Of a DNA stretch of 34,499 bases, positions 34,389-34,499 are shown one piece after another. A model generated the notes under the pieces. The model searched no databases, had not been told where the DNA came from, and saw only the letters and a program-made list of their open reading frames with translations. This DNA is from an uncultured bacterium (lineage in GTDB: Bacteria; Desulfobacterota; DSM-4660; Desulfatiglandales; CALKZT01): positions 1 through 34,499 of the forward strand of contig CALKZT010000004.1 of NCBI GenBank assembly GCA_938002815.1, in the 5' to 3' direction. Positions within the stretch are counted from its first letter, which is position 1; each line of letters starts with the position of its first letter. The position numbers and the translations under genes were made by a program.

Positions 34389-34499
34389 ATTTGATCCGTG
34401 GGATTAAATCTGCTATAGTCCCAAGTATCCCTTTTGGGAAAAACATTACTATTATCAATAAAATCCAGCCTAAGAACAAGAGCCAGTTTTCAGAATACT
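34366..34499 (-). CDS. livM: LivM-type permease subunit, C-terminal end only
   Basis: The frame enters from the right edge and ends at TAA 34366. The visible 43 residues read YSENWLLFLGWILLIIVMF, then FPKGILGTIADLIPRIKYGK. A last membrane helix followed by FFPKGILG is the standard C-terminus of LivM permeases. The binding protein and LivH should lie further right, outside the window. Confidence 0.8.
   Translation of the reverse strand, partial: YSENWLLFLGWILLIIVMFFPKGILGTIADLIPRIKYGKPTTN

Noticed and set aside
1-34499. tRNA, rRNA, CRISPR arrays, insertion sequences, phage genes
   Set aside because: No cloverleaf-like sequence in the gaps, no regularly spaced repeats, no transposase or integrase motifs were seen in either strand.

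Overview
The window reads as chromosomal DNA of a Gram-negative bacterium. It encodes LpxC, KdsB and LptE (lipopolysaccharide synthesis and export), a beta-barrel porin with a signal peptide, and TRAP and Liv-type importers. Arginine is written almost entirely with AGG/AGA, and genes are packed in long operons with 4-base ATGA overlaps. Together with the gene orders (rib genes-nusB-leuS-lptE-holA; tmk-holB-ricT) this suggests an anaerobic, possibly thermophilic member of the Desulfobacterota (former Deltaproteobacteria) or a near relative. That placement is inference. No rRNA, tRNA, CRISPR array, insertion sequence or phage gene was recognised.

Layout. 1-1350 (-): 5' part of a porin gene that runs off the left edge. 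1351-1782: mostly non-coding, with a possible frame-broken small gene. 1783-10199 (+): DUF3786 protein, a small hypothetical, PiT phosphate permease with its DUF47 partner, tmk, holB, ricT, glyQ, glyS. 10394-11242 (+): lpxC. 11415-18162 (+): TRAP transporter dctPQM, a D-lactate/glycolate-type FAD dehydrogenase, hflK, hflC and a double-ACT protein. 18167-21238 (-): Cys-rich zinc-ribbon protein, queD, kdsB, recJ. 21547-23250 (+): glnS. 23259-23819 (-): secreted chalcone-isomerase-like protein. 24022-31003 (-): ribE, ribBA, ribH, nusB, leuS, lptE, holA, apparently one operon. 31464-32831 (+): PadR-family repressor and two half-size permeases. 32948-34499 (-): livF, livG and the 3' end of livM.

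How the parts fit. Most of the window is housekeeping: tRNA charging, riboflavin, DNA replication (delta and delta' clamp-loader subunits, dTMP kinase, RecJ) and the outer membrane. The TRAP genes sit directly upstream of a 2-hydroxyacid dehydrogenase, suggesting uptake and oxidation of lactate, glycolate or a related acid. The same transcription unit probably carries the HflKC membrane complex and an ACT sensor.

The most system-like accessory unit is 31394-32831. It has a near-consensus promoter, a perfect 14-base palindrome at the expected transcription start, a Cys-rich PadR repressor, and two short membrane proteins that are clearly related to each other. I read this as a self-regulated, split YraQ/ArsP-like permease of unknown substrate.
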